From CAVPGP01 sp963704025 (GTDB taxonomy: Bacteria > Actinomycetota > Thermoleophilia > Gaiellales > Gaiellaceae), in assembly GCA_963704025.1 (NCBI GenBank), contig CAVPGP010000003.1, forward strand, positions 434,001 through 498,000: 64,000 bases of DNA, in the 5' to 3' direction. Positions 9,277-18,394 of this stretch are shown here, piece after piece. Within the stretch, counting starts at the first letter, position 1; every line of letters begins with the position of its first letter. Under the pieces are notes generated by a model that was given only the letters and a program-made list of their open reading frames with translations, was not told the DNA's origin and made no database searches. The position numbers and the translations under genes are program-made.

Positions 9277-9280
<4 letters not shown>
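8486..9280 (+). CDS. mazG: Nucleoside triphosphate pyrophosphohydrolase MazG
   Basis: Hydrolyses non-canonical or excess NTPs to NMP and PPi. There are two all-alpha MazG repeats, as in the E. coli enzyme, at a normal 264 residues. The first has CPWDRDQT, the metal-binding VEEAYEVADA and LLDELGDLLFQV. The second has KELGDVLFAAVNVSR. GTG at 8486 shares its G with the TAG stop of the PPIase. The 3' end overlaps the enolase start by ATGA, so PPIase, mazG and eno look translationally coupled. Confidence 0.93.
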
Positions 9281-10551
<1,271 letters not shown>

Positions 10552-10560
10552 GCTGACCCG

Positions 10561-11970
10561 GTGATCACCGGGCCGCGCAAGACCAAGATCGTCGCGACCA
10601 TCGGGCCCGCCTCCTCGACGGTCGAGATGGTGACCGCACTCGCCCAGGCGGGCATGGACGCCGCGCGCCTGAACCTGTCGCACGGAACGCACGAGGATCA
10701 TGCCCAACGCGCACGCCTCGTCCGCGAAGTGCAGCGTCAGCTCGGCCGCCCGCTGGCGTTGATCGCGGACCTCCAGGGCCCCAAGATCCGGCTCGGCCAC
10801 ATCGAGCCGCGGATGCTCGAGCAGGGCCAGAACATCATCCTCACGCCGGACGAGAGCGCCGAGGACGGTCGCCTGCCCCTGGCGCCCGCCATCGCGGTCG
10901 ACGTGCTCCAGCCGGGCCACGACGTGCTGATCGACGACGGTCACGTGCGCCTCAACGTGGAGACCGTGAGGCCGGGCGAAGCGACGTGCCGCGTCGTCGT
11001 CGGCGGCATCGTCAGCGCCGCCAAGGGCGTCAATCTGCCGGGTGTTCCGCTTCCCATCCCCTCGCTGACCCGCAAGGACCTCGACGACCTCGACTTCGCG
11101 CTCCAGCTCGGCGTCGACTTCGTGGCCCTCTCGTTCGTCCGAGCCGCCGCGGACGTCCGCGACCTGAAGGCGCGCATTCGCGAGTCCGGCTCCGGCGCAC
11201 GCGTGATCGCGAAGATCGAGAAGGCGGAGGCGATCGACGCGCTCGAGGAGATCCTCGACGAGTCCGACGGCGTCATGGTCGCCCGCGGCGACCTCGGCGT
11301 CGAGATCGGGCCGGCGGAGGTACCGCTCCTCCAGAAGCGGATCATCCTGGAGTCGCTCGACAGGGGGAAGCCGGTGATCACGGCGACGCAGATGCTCGAG
11401 TCGATGATCACGCAACCCGAGCCGACACGGGCCGAGGCGAGCGACGTCGCCAACGCGATCCTCGACGGCACCTCCGCGGTCATGCTCTCGGCGGAGACGG
11501 CGACAGGACAGTTCCCGATCGAGGCCGTGTCGACCATGGACTCGATCGCCCGTGCAGTCGAGCCGAGTCTCGGCTACCGGCACGAGCTTCCCGAGGCGCA
11601 CGAGGCGCCGACGGTCGGGCAGGCGATGTCGAACGCGTCGTGCGATCTCGCCGAGGCGCTCGGCGCGAAGGCCATCCTCGTGCCGACGTTCACCGGTCGA
11701 ACTGCCTCGGCGGTTGCGCGCCTTCGCCCGCGCAGGGCGATCGTGGGCCTCACGCATCACCCGGAGGCCGTGCAGCAGATGGCGCTGGAGTGGGGGGTGA
11801 CGCCGATCCTGATCCCGGAGTGCGCCGACGTCGAGGAGCTCTGGGCGGTGGCGATCCGGGCCGCCTGCGAGAGCGGCGTCGTCACGGAGGGTGACCGGAT
11901 CGTGATCACCGCGGGAACGTCGGTGAACATTCCGGGCACGACGAACGTGATCAAGGTCGACGTCGCGTGA
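10561..11970 (+). CDS. pyk: Pyruvate kinase
   Basis: Converts phosphoenolpyruvate and ADP to pyruvate and ATP. The 469-residue protein starts with KTKIVATIGPAS and carries RLNLSHG, DLQGPKIRLG, the active-site AKIEKAEA and VARGDLGVEIG, MLESM, and the regulatory C-terminal domain with GRTA and SGVVTEGDRIVITAG. This matches the usual bacterial AMP/sugar-phosphate-activated type in size. GTG is the start. It sits directly after eno and before the cell-division gene divIC. Confidence 0.97.
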   Translation: MITGPRKTKIVATIGPASSTVEMVTALAQAGMDAARLNLSHGTHEDHAQRARLVREVQRQLGRPLALIADLQGPKIRLGHIEPRMLEQGQNIILTPDESAEDGRLPLAPAIAVDVLQPGHDVLIDDGHVRLNVETVRPGEATCRVVVGGIVSAAKGVNLPGVPLPIPSLTRKDLDDLDFALQLGVDFVALSFVRAAADVRDLKARIRESGSGARVIAKIEKAEAIDALEEILDESDGVMVARGDLGVEIGPAEVPLLQKRIILESLDRGKPVITATQMLESMITQPEPTRAEASDVANAILDGTSAVMLSAETATGQFPIEAVSTMDSIARAVEPSLGYRHELPEAHEAPTVGQAMSNASCDLAEALGAKAILVPTFTGRTASAVARLRPRRAIVGLTHHPEAVQQMALEWGVTPILIPECADVEELWAVAIRAACESGVVTEGDRIVITAGTSVNIPGTTNVIKVDVA

Positions 11971-11994
11971 CCGGCTTTCCCTCTTTCGAGTAGC

Positions 11995-12028
11995 AGGACC
12001 GTCGGGTCCTCCCGCGAAGACTGGCGGG
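11995..12028 (+). terminator. Two short hairpins between pyk and divIC
   Basis: AGGACC-GTCG-GGTCCT (6-bp stem) is followed immediately by CCCGC-N8-GCGGG (5-bp stem). Both are followed by no T tract, so they are weak terminator or processing candidates only. Confidence 0.3.
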
Positions 12029-12030
12029 CC

Positions 12031-12363
12031 ATGCCACGGAGCAGCCCCAGGCGGCGGCCGCCGATCGCCCGCGTGCTCGCGGTCGCCGCGCTCTGCCTTG
12101 TCGCCTTTCTCTACTTCCGGCCGCTGCGTGCGTACGTCGACGCAAGGCGGACGATGGAGGCCCGGTCGGCAGAGGTGCGAGCGCTCGAAGTCCAGAAGAG
12201 GGCGCTCCAGCGGCGTCTGGCCCGGGTCGGCACCCGCGACGCACTCGTCCGCCAGGCCCGGCAGCTGAGCCTCGTCAAGCCGGGCGAGCGTCTCTACATC
12301 GTCAAGGGCATCCCCGCCTGGCGGCACGACCGGGCTCGGGAGCGGCGGGCAGCCTCGAAGTAG
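12031..12363 (+). CDS. Septum formation initiator FtsB/DivIC family protein
   Basis: A small bitopic protein of the divisome (FtsB/DivIC, partner of FtsL and FtsQ/DivIB). Residues 1-12 are basic and cytoplasmic. A single membrane helix spans about 13-30. A coiled-coil segment (about 37-70, ARRTMEARSAEVRALEVQKRALQRRL) is followed by the conserved ending VRQARQLSLVKPGERLYIVK. Its place after eno/pyk and before DUF501 is the conserved actinobacterial arrangement. The length of 110 residues is typical. Confidence 0.85.
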   Translation: MPRSSPRRRPPIARVLAVAALCLVAFLYFRPLRAYVDARRTMEARSAEVRALEVQKRALQRRLARVGTRDALVRQARQLSLVKPGERLYIVKGIPAWRHDRARERRAASK

Positions 12364-12389
12364 CCGCCAGGGCGAGCCGTGGCCGTTGC

Positions 12390-12395
12390 TACGGT
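12390..12395 (+). promoter_or_regulatory. TANNNT -10 element for a leaderless DUF501 mRNA
   Basis: TACGGT lies exactly six bases before ATG 12402, matching the spacing seen at many other starts in this window. Confidence 0.45.
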
Positions 12396-12401
12396 CCGGA
12401 C

Positions 12402-12860
12402 ATGGACGACCGGCAAGCCGTTGAACAGCAGCTCGGCCGTCGGCCGCGCGCGTTCCGCCGCGTCGTCGTCCGCTGCCCGTACGGCCGTCCGGCCGTCACC
12501 GAGCAGACGCCGTTCGACGAGGACGGGAAGCCGTTCCCGACGACCTTCTACGTCACGTGTCCCCACCTCGTGGCGCAGGTCTCCCGGCTCGAGGCTGCCG
12601 GCGGCGTCGAGCGCTGGACACGCGCTGCGCAGGAGGATCCCCGCCTGGCCGCGAGCCTCGAGCGGGCGAACGACGAGCAGAGGCTGCTGCGTCCCGAGCT
12701 GCCCGCCGGGATCGGGGGCTCGATGCGGACAGGCAGCCTGAAGTGCCTCCACGCGCACGGCGCGTTCGCGCTCGCTCGGCCGGGCTACGAGCTCGGCGAG
12801 CGCATCCTCGCCGAGGCCGAGCCGCTCTTCCCGGCCGACGGCTGCTGCACGGACCGCTAG
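12402..12860 (+). CDS. DUF501 domain protein
   Basis: Function unknown. The whole 152-residue protein corresponds to the actinobacterial DUF501 family. Conserved cysteine and histidine positions are visible in VVRCPYGRP, VTCPHLV, LKCLHAHGA and GCCTDR, which could bind metal or be redox active (inference). The last segment, with LARPGYELGERI, is typical. It lies between divIC and a short helical protein; in many actinobacteria it sits between divIC and a Ppx/GppA gene, but no ppx is present here. Confidence 0.82.
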   Translation: MDDRQAVEQQLGRRPRAFRRVVVRCPYGRPAVTEQTPFDEDGKPFPTTFYVTCPHLVAQVSRLEAAGGVERWTRAAQEDPRLAASLERANDEQRLLRPELPAGIGGSMRTGSLKCLHAHGAFALARPGYELGERILAEAEPLFPADGCCTDR

Positions 12861-12871
12861 CCTCGGGCGCC

Positions 12872-13192
12872 ATGGCCTCGATCGACGTCGAGCTTGCACG
12901 CCAGCAGTGGGAGGACGGGAGCCACCGCCTCGAGGCGGCGCGGGAGAGCGACCCCACCCTCTACCGGACGCTGCTCGACCTGGTCGACGTGGTGATCGGT
13001 GAGCTGCGCGCGCGTGTCGGGCAGACGTTCACGACCGACGAGCTCGTGACCGCCTACGGCCGCGCAGAGGACTGGAGTCGCGAGGCGATCGCCGAGGCCG
13101 ACCCTCCCCTCGGCTGGCCCCGATACCTGGCGACGGTCGCCGACGCGGCCTTCCGCGAGTACGCGCGCGGCGCGACCGACTACGAGCCGTGA
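12872..13192 (+). CDS. Small acidic helical protein, function unknown
   Basis: I do not recognise a family. The 106-residue product is predominantly helical and acidic, with no signal peptide or membrane segment (key stretches: ELARQQWEDGSHRLEAA, LLDLVDVVIGELRARVG, FREYARGATDYEP). The ATG is the first start after the DUF501 stop, 11 bases away, and the downstream gene overlaps its stop by GTGA, so it is probably expressed with both neighbours. Confidence 0.7.
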   Translation: MASIDVELARQQWEDGSHRLEAARESDPTLYRTLLDLVDVVIGELRARVGQTFTTDELVTAYGRAEDWSREAIAEADPPLGWPRYLATVADAAFREYARGATDYEP

Positions 13193-13422
13193 TCGACGGC
13201 CCCGCTTCGCGGAGACCCCGCCGCCGCAGGGCGCAGCGGTCCCGCCGTCTGCTCGTGGCGGTCGGTCTGCTGGTCGCGTTCGCGGTGGGGGTGGCGCTCG
13301 GGCAGGCGCTGCAGGACAACCCGTCGGCGGGGAGGACGCAGACCAAGGTCAGGACGTTGCAGCCGCTGCAACTGCCTCCTGCGGCGCGCTCGACGGTTAC
13401 CGTTACCGTTTCCGAGCCGTAA
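13189..13422 (+). CDS. Small single-pass membrane protein
   Basis: A 77-residue protein with a strongly basic N-terminus (RRPRRRRAQRSRR), one predicted membrane helix at about 21-40 and a short extracytoplasmic tail ending in a Thr/Val stretch (STVTVTVSEP). The start GTG overlaps the stop of the preceding gene by four bases. No family or function is recognisable. The basic-inside layout predicts the tail is outside the membrane. Confidence 0.65.
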   Translation: MIDGPASRRPRRRRAQRSRRLLVAVGLLVAFAVGVALGQALQDNPSAGRTQTKVRTLQPLQLPPAARSTVTVTVSEP

Positions 13423-13430
13423 AAGCCAGG

Positions 13431-13459
13431 TTTAGCGTATCGGCAGATTTCGGTAGATT
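13431..13459 (+). promoter_or_regulatory. Promoter of the HTH-receiver gene
   Basis: TTTAGC (-35) and TAGATT (-10) are separated by 17 bp, and the -10 ends exactly six bases before GTG 13466, as expected for a leaderless transcript. Confidence 0.5.
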
Positions 13460-13465
13460 ACCCTG

Positions 13466-14062
13466 GTGGCTTACGACCGTCCGCCCGGCGATCAGCGGCG
13501 CGCGCCTGCGACCGAGCCCGACTGGCTGACGCTCGGCCAGGCGGCGAAATTCCTGGGCGTCGCCCAGAGCACCATGCGCAAATGGTCCGACCAGGGCCGC
13601 GTGCCGGCGTTCTATACGCCGGGCGGGCACCGGCGCTACCGACGTCGCGACCTCGAGATCTTCCTCGAGCGCTCGGGCCCCGGCGGCCGGGAAGGCGGCC
13701 CCGTCGTGCTGATCGTCGACGACGACGCGCGGCTGCGGGAGTTCGTCCGCGTCAACCTCGAGATGGAAGGCTACTCGGTGCGGGAGGCCTCGTCCGCGAG
13801 CGAAGGACTCGAAGCGCTCGAGGACACCCCGCCCGCGCTGATCCTTCTCGACGTGATGATGCCCGAGGTCGACGGCTGGGAGATGCTGCGCCGCGTGCAA
13901 GAGCGGCACGGCGTCGGCTCGATCCCCGTGATCATGTTCAGCGGCAAGGTCGACGAGCAGTCCCTCGCCGAGGCGGCGAGCCGTGGCGCACAGGGGTTCG
14001 TCGGCAAGCCGTTCGACCCGCAGCAGCTGATCGAGTCCACGAAGCAGCTGCTGCCCGTCTAG
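13466..14062 (+). CDS. MerR/excisionase-type HTH fused to a response-regulator receiver
   Basis: A 198-residue DNA-binding protein with reversed response-regulator architecture. Residues 20-70 are a winged-helix MerR/excisionase-like HTH (LTLGQAAKFLGVAQSTMRKWSDQG, then PGGHRRYRRRDLEIF). Residues 79-198 are a receiver with the acidic pair Asp85/Asp86, phospho-acceptor Asp129 (LLDVMMP), Ser159 and Lys181. All phosphorylation residues are present, so it should be phosphorylatable. No kinase gene is adjacent. The GTG start follows a good -10 by six bases. Output targets are unknown. Confidence 0.85.
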   Translation: MAYDRPPGDQRRAPATEPDWLTLGQAAKFLGVAQSTMRKWSDQGRVPAFYTPGGHRRYRRRDLEIFLERSGPGGREGGPVVLIVDDDARLREFVRVNLEMEGYSVREASSASEGLEALEDTPPALILLDVMMPEVDGWEMLRRVQERHGVGSIPVIMFSGKVDEQSLAEAASRGAQGFVGKPFDPQQLIESTKQLLPV

Positions 14063-14105
14063 CCTCCTCCTGCTGGGTCTCGACCGTCAGCTCGAGCGGT
14101 GGCAG

Positions 14106-14618
14106 GTGCACCATCGCCCGGAGCCCCTCGCGCACCTCGCCGTCTGGCTCACCGACGCGGGCTCCCACGGGCTCGTGTGGCTCGCGCTCGGGCTCGCGCT
14201 CGCAATCGCGTCTCGGCGGTACGCCGTCTTCGGGACGCTCGTCCTCGCGCTCGTGCTCTCCGAGGCCGTCTCGTTCGCGCTGCGCCAGGCGATCGGCCGC
14301 GACCGGCCACCGGTCCGATTCGTCGATCCCGTGCCGCTGATCGCGACGCCGCACTCCCACTCGTTTCCCTCGGGGCACGCGACGACCGCGTTCGCCGCCG
14401 CGACCGTGCTCGGCGCAGCGTTTCCCCGGCTCCGCTGGGCTCTCCTCGCTCTCGCGGCGGCGATCGCGTGGTCGCGCGTCGTCGTCGGCGTGCACTACCC
14501 GCTCGACGTGCTGGGCGGTGCCGCGCTGGGGATCGCGATCGGCCTGCTGACGCTCAGAGCTCTTCCGCTGCTCGGACGAGCCCGGCGGCGATCACGCCCA
14601 CAGCCGCGATCAGGCTGA
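14106..14618 (+). CDS. PAP2-family membrane phosphatase
   Basis: A membrane phosphatase of the PAP2 superfamily (phosphatidate or undecaprenyl-pyrophosphate-type substrates; the exact one is not inferable). The three motifs are present: RQAIGRDRP, FPSGHATT with the catalytic His, and SRVVVGVHYPLDVLGG. About five hydrophobic helices are predicted in 170 residues. The in-frame sequence upstream (LLGLDRQLERWQ) resembles the usual PAP2 N-terminus, so translation may begin at a CTG near 14070 rather than at this GTG. Its 3' end overlaps a convergent gene by 65 bases. Confidence 0.85.
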   Translation: MHHRPEPLAHLAVWLTDAGSHGLVWLALGLALAIASRRYAVFGTLVLALVLSEAVSFALRQAIGRDRPPVRFVDPVPLIATPHSHSFPSGHATTAFAAATVLGAAFPRLRWALLALAAAIAWSRVVVGVHYPLDVLGGAALGIAIGLLTLRALPLLGRARRRSRPQPRSG

Positions 14619-15036
14619 TCCAGATGCCGATTCCGCGTCCGTCGGCCGGCAGGAACTGGTCCGGGATCGAGATCAGGCGGATCAGGACGAAGATCGTCGC
14701 AAGCGACCCGAGCGCGATCACCACGAGGCTCTCGGGAACCGAGGCGGGCAGCTCGATCCCCGCCTCGCGGAGGACGACCAGCGCGAGGACGGCGAGCCCG
14801 ATGAAGAAGACCAGCTTCCCGAGCGTGCCGGTGTGCCAGCCGATCACCGCGATCGTCAGGCCGTCCCCGCTGCCGGTGTACCAGCCCATGAACGTCGACA
14901 GCGCCAGGATCAGACCCGAGAGCCAGGTCAGCCGCTCGCCGAGCCCCCAGAGCGCGGCGTTTCCCGGGTATCCCGTCCTCCGCTCGGGTGGAGGGCCGTC
15001 CTGATACGGCGCCGGAACTTGATCTGGCGTTTCCAC
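14554..15036 (-). CDS. Four-helix membrane protein, unknown function
   Basis: A 160-residue product with a Pro-rich cytoplasmic N-terminus (about 35 residues) and four predicted membrane helices: LTWLSGLILALSTFMGWY, LGKLVFFIGLAVLALVVL, LVVIALGSLATIFVLIRL and IGIWISLIAAVGVIAAGLV. The frame is open further upstream, but GTG 15036 avoids overlap with the divergent gene and has an upstream TACTGT/CATACT on the minus strand. No family is certain. The stop overlaps the PAP2 gene, so the two are convergent. Confidence 0.65.
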   Translation of the reverse strand: METPDQVPAPYQDGPPPERRTGYPGNAALWGLGERLTWLSGLILALSTFMGWYTGSGDGLTIAVIGWHTGTLGKLVFFIGLAVLALVVLREAGIELPASVPESLVVIALGSLATIFVLIRLISIPDQFLPADGRGIGIWISLIAAVGVIAAGLVRAAEEL

Positions 15037-15103
15037 CGGTGACAGTATGGGGATACCGGCGGTCGGACTCACATTCGAGGACGACGCAGAAGGGGGCTGG
15101 AAG

Positions 15104-15355
15104 ATGAACCTTGGGACCGAGCGTGTCGTCACGACGACGTCGGCTGAGCGCGACCGGGTCGACGACTTCGTGAGGTTCTGGAAGGCAGGCGAGCCGGCGA
15201 AGGGGGAGTTCCACTGCTCCGAATGCGGCTACGGGGTGACGGTCCACTCGAGCCTGCCGCGGTGCCCGATGTGCAGCGGCGGCTCGTGGGAGCAGTCGTC
15301 GTGGAGCCCGCTCTCCCGGGCCGTGACCGCCTCCGGCGACGAGGTGGCCGACTGA
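15104..15355 (+). CDS. Small zinc-ribbon-like protein
   Basis: An 83-residue protein with two CxxC knuckles, HCSECGYG and RCPMCSGG, about 15 residues apart, followed by a Trp/Ser-rich segment. This is a rubredoxin-like or zinc-ribbon fold by pattern (inference). A purine-rich stretch (GAAGGGGG, 15089-15096) precedes ATG 15104 at a usable distance. The upstream frame from 15047 is less likely. No partner is evident; it is divergent from the four-helix gene and convergent with the next small membrane protein. Confidence 0.65.
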   Translation: MNLGTERVVTTTSAERDRVDDFVRFWKAGEPAKGEFHCSECGYGVTVHSSLPRCPMCSGGSWEQSSWSPLSRAVTASGDEVAD

Positions 15356-15359
15356 TCAG

Positions 15360-15590
15360 CTAGAGACCGAAAAGCTGCTCGACCTGATGCCAGATCGTCA
15401 GGCCGAGGAAGACGACTGCGAAGGTGAGCCCGCCGAGGACGACCCAGAAGCGCAGGTGCGCGTGGCGCGTCTCTCGCCGATGCTCGACGCGCGCACGACG
15501 GCGGGCCCGCTCCCGTCGATAGTTCCGCTGGATGGCGGTCGGATCGAGGATCGGGGCGTCATCCTCCTGCTTCGGCGCAGGTCTTGCCAC
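15360..15590 (-). CDS. Small C-terminally anchored membrane protein
   Basis: A 76-residue protein with a basic cytoplasmic part (IQRNYRRERARRRARVEHRRE) and one hydrophobic helix near the C-terminus (FWVVLGGLTFAVVFLGLTIW). The chosen GTG is preceded on the minus strand by TATGCT exactly six bases away, supporting a leaderless start here rather than the longer open frame. Function unknown. Four bases separate it from the convergent zinc-ribbon gene. Confidence 0.6.
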   Translation of the reverse strand: MARPAPKQEDDAPILDPTAIQRNYRRERARRRARVEHRRETRHAHLRFWVVLGGLTFAVVFLGLTIWHQVEQLFGL

Positions 15591-15596
15591 GCGGAA

Positions 15597-15602
15597 AGCA
15601 TA
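15597..15602 (-). promoter_or_regulatory. TANNNT -10 element for the small membrane protein
   Basis: TATGCT on the minus strand ends six bases before the GTG at 15590. Confidence 0.45.
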
Positions 15603-15718
15603 AGCGAGGCGGGGGGAGCCCTGACCCGGCGCGGGCCCGTCTCGGCGCGGAACTGTGCCCGAGTCGGGCTCCTGCGCGGGCTGCCGGCGCGCGATACTTC
15701 GGGCAGAGGAGCGCCGGC

Positions 15719-18394
15719 ATGGTCGTGGACACCACCCAACGCGAGCGCGGGGCCACCCTCGCGGCACTGCGGGCGCTCGCCGCGTCGGCCTCGGCGATCG
15801 CCGCCGGCGCCTCGCTCCCGGAGGCGCTCGACTCCCTCGCCGAGTCTGCCCGAGCCGCGACCGCCTCGGACGTGGCCGTCATCCGGACGGTCGACGGCGA
15901 CGCGCTCGTTGCCCGCGCCGTGACGCCGCCCGGCACGGCGGTCGCGTCAGAGCTCGAGGCGACCCGAGTGGAGAAGGAGGAGGCGACCGCCGCCGAGGTG
16001 GACGATGCCCCCTCGCTGCCCTCCGCCGGCCGGGCCGCGGCGGCGCTCGTCGGTGCGACGGCGGTGCTTCACGTCCCCGCGGTCGTCGACGGACGCGTGG
16101 TCGGCGCCGTCGAGCTCTACCGGGAGGGGGCCGCGTACGGCGAGACGGAACGCGAGCTTGCACGCCTCGCGGCGGCTCAGCTCACGCTCGCCATGAGGAT
16201 GCTCGCCTCCGGGCTCGAGCACGATTCCGGCGAACGGCTGCTCGACGTCGCCGGCGAGGCTCTCGGTGCGGCCGCCGACGAGGCGGAGACCGCGCGGCAG
16301 GTCGCACGACTCGCCCGCGAGGCGTCGGGTGCGGACGGTGTCCTGCTCTGGGAGGCGCGCGAGGGCGAGCTCCATGCGGTCGCCTCGGCCGGCGCCGTCG
16401 AGCCCGCAGCCGCGGCACTTGCCCTGGGTGAGGAGGCGCTCGCACGGCAGCAGCCCGTCTCGATCGGATCGAGCGAGGGGACCACGGTCGCGACGCTCAG
16501 GCTCGGCGAGCCGCCCGTCGGCGTGCTGCAGCTGCTCTTCGCCAACGGGGCGGCGCCGCCCGATGCGGCGCTCGACCGCCTGCACGGATTCGCCGTCCGC
16601 GCCGCCCATGCGCTACGGGCGAGCGCCCAGGCCCGCGATCTGGCCCAGGAGCTCGATCGCACCCGGGCGCTGCTCGAGGTGGTCGGCGAGGCGATCGCGC
16701 GGCTCTCGCTGGCGCACACCCTCGAGACCGCGGTGGAGCGCATCTCGGAGCTGCTCGGCGTGCGTCGTGTCGCCGTCTACCTGCTCGCCGGCACGGAGCT
16801 GGAGACGGCGGCGGAGCGTGGCATCGAGGGACCGCACGAGACCGTCGCGGCGCGCCTGCTCGATCTCGCCAAGGGTGCGTACCGCGCGCGCGGCGCGATC
16901 GTCGTCGGCCCCGAGGACACCGACCGCGCCGCCGGGCCGGCCCGCGCCGCGCTCCAGGCGGCCGGGCTGGGCGGCGCGGTGGCGCTCCCCCTCCGCGTGC
17001 ACGACGAGTCGATCGGGCTGCTCGTCGCGTATCCGTCCGCCGGGCACCGACTCGCACCGAACGAGCTCACACTGCTCTCCGCTCTGGCGGCCCAGCTCGC
17101 CGTCGCGGTGCAGAACGCCAGGCTCCACGAGCAGGCAACGGAGCTGGGCGCCGCGCTCGGCGACGCACTCGAGTCGGAGCGCACTGCCGCGCGCCGCCTG
17201 GGCGCCCTCTACGAGATCTCCGCCTCGTTCGTCGAGACGCTGCGGCTCGACCGGACGTTGGATGCGATTGCGAGGACCGTCGTCGACCTGCTCGAGATCG
17301 ACGCCGCGGTGGTGCGCGTTCCCGACGAGCGGGGCGAGGTGCTCGTCGCGGAGGCGGTGCACGTCACGCCTGGCCCGTTTGCGGCTGCCGTGCGCACGAT
17401 GCTCGACCGGCCGCACCGCGCGTCTCTGGAGCCCGCCATGCTGCTGGATGTGGCCACGGCGCGGCGGCTCGGCGGTGCCCACGCCCTGCTCGTCCCGTTC
17501 CTCGAGAAGGGGTCGACCGCCGCGATCGTCCCGATCCGGAGCGGCAAGCAGCTGCTTGCCGCGCTGACGGTGCTCTCGCTCGACCCGGCGCGGCCGATCG
17601 ACGACGCAACCGTGGAGCTGCTCGGCCCGCTCGCCCGCCAGGCGTCGCTTGCGATCGACAACGCGCGCCTCTACCAGCAGCAGAAGGACTTCAGCGACAC
17701 GATCCAGCACTCGCTTCTCCCGCGCGCCGAGCTGGACCTCGCCGGCGTGGAGGTCGGCGCCGTCTACGAGTCGTCGGCGACGGTGGACGTCGGCGGCGAC
17801 GTCTACGACTTCCTCGAGCTTCCGGACGGCCGTCTCGCCGTCGTTCTCGGCGACGTCACCGGCCACGGGATCGACGCGACCGCAGACATGGCGATGGCGA
17901 AGTACGTCTTCCGCTCGCTGGCGCGCGAGCATCCCGAGCCCGGCGACCTGCTCGCGCACGCGAACGACGTCGTGGTCGGCGAGATCGCGCTCGGCAAGTT
18001 CATCACCATGGCGGTGATCACGCTCGACCCGGAGAGCGGCGAGCTCGTGGGCGCGAGCGCCGGTCATCCCATGCCGCGTCTCGTTCGCCGCGACGGGCGC
18101 GTCGAGTCGCTCGAGGCCGGCGGGATCGCGCTCGGCATCGACCCGGGGATGACGTACGAGGAGGCCCGGACGACGCTCGAGCCGGGCGAGGCGGTCGTGC
18201 TCTTCACGGACGGCGTGATCGAGGCGCGGCTCGGGCGGGAGCTGTACGGCGTCGAGCGGCTGGACGAGACGCTCGGCGCCCGCCGGCAGCTGCCTGCGCG
18301 CGCGCTCGCCGAGGCGGTGCTCGAGGAGTGCCGCGACTTCGGCGGCGAGATCACCGACGACACGGCCGTTGTCGTCGTCAAGAGGACGGGTTGA
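15719..18394 (+). CDS. GAF-domain SpoIIE/PP2C-type serine phosphatase
   Basis: A large (891-residue) soluble sensor phosphatase, probably acting in a partner-switching pathway on an anti-anti-sigma factor (inference). Several tandem GAF-like domains (probably four, about 10-165, 170-320, 335-480 and 500-650) lead into a SpoIIE-type PP2C domain (about 685-890) with metal ligands Asp690 and Asp694 (DVGGD), Asp712 (LGDVTGHG), SAGHP, LFTDG and Asp880/Asp881 (TDDTAV). No membrane helix, HAMP or kinase domain is seen. ATG 15719 has a GAGGAG Shine-Dalgarno seven bases upstream. No STAS or anti-sigma gene lies in the window. Confidence 0.85.
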   Translation: MVVDTTQRERGATLAALRALAASASAIAAGASLPEALDSLAESARAATASDVAVIRTVDGDALVARAVTPPGTAVASELEATRVEKEEATAAEVDDAPSLPSAGRAAAALVGATAVLHVPAVVDGRVVGAVELYREGAAYGETERELARLAAAQLTLAMRMLASGLEHDSGERLLDVAGEALGAAADEAETARQVARLAREASGADGVLLWEAREGELHAVASAGAVEPAAAALALGEEALARQQPVSIGSSEGTTVATLRLGEPPVGVLQLLFANGAAPPDAALDRLHGFAVRAAHALRASAQARDLAQELDRTRALLEVVGEAIARLSLAHTLETAVERISELLGVRRVAVYLLAGTELETAAERGIEGPHETVAARLLDLAKGAYRARGAIVVGPEDTDRAAGPARAALQAAGLGGAVALPLRVHDESIGLLVAYPSAGHRLAPNELTLLSALAAQLAVAVQNARLHEQATELGAALGDALESERTAARRLGALYEISASFVETLRLDRTLDAIARTVVDLLEIDAAVVRVPDERGEVLVAEAVHVTPGPFAAAVRTMLDRPHRASLEPAMLLDVATARRLGGAHALLVPFLEKGSTAAIVPIRSGKQLLAALTVLSLDPARPIDDATVELLGPLARQASLAIDNARLYQQQKDFSDTIQHSLLPRAELDLAGVEVGAVYESSATVDVGGDVYDFLELPDGRLAVVLGDVTGHGIDATADMAMAKYVFRSLAREHPEPGDLLAHANDVVVGEIALGKFITMAVITLDPESGELVGASAGHPMPRLVRRDGRVESLEAGGIALGIDPGMTYEEARTTLEPGEAVVLFTDGVIEARLGRELYGVERLDETLGARRQLPARALAEAVLEECRDFGGEITDDTAVVVVKRTG

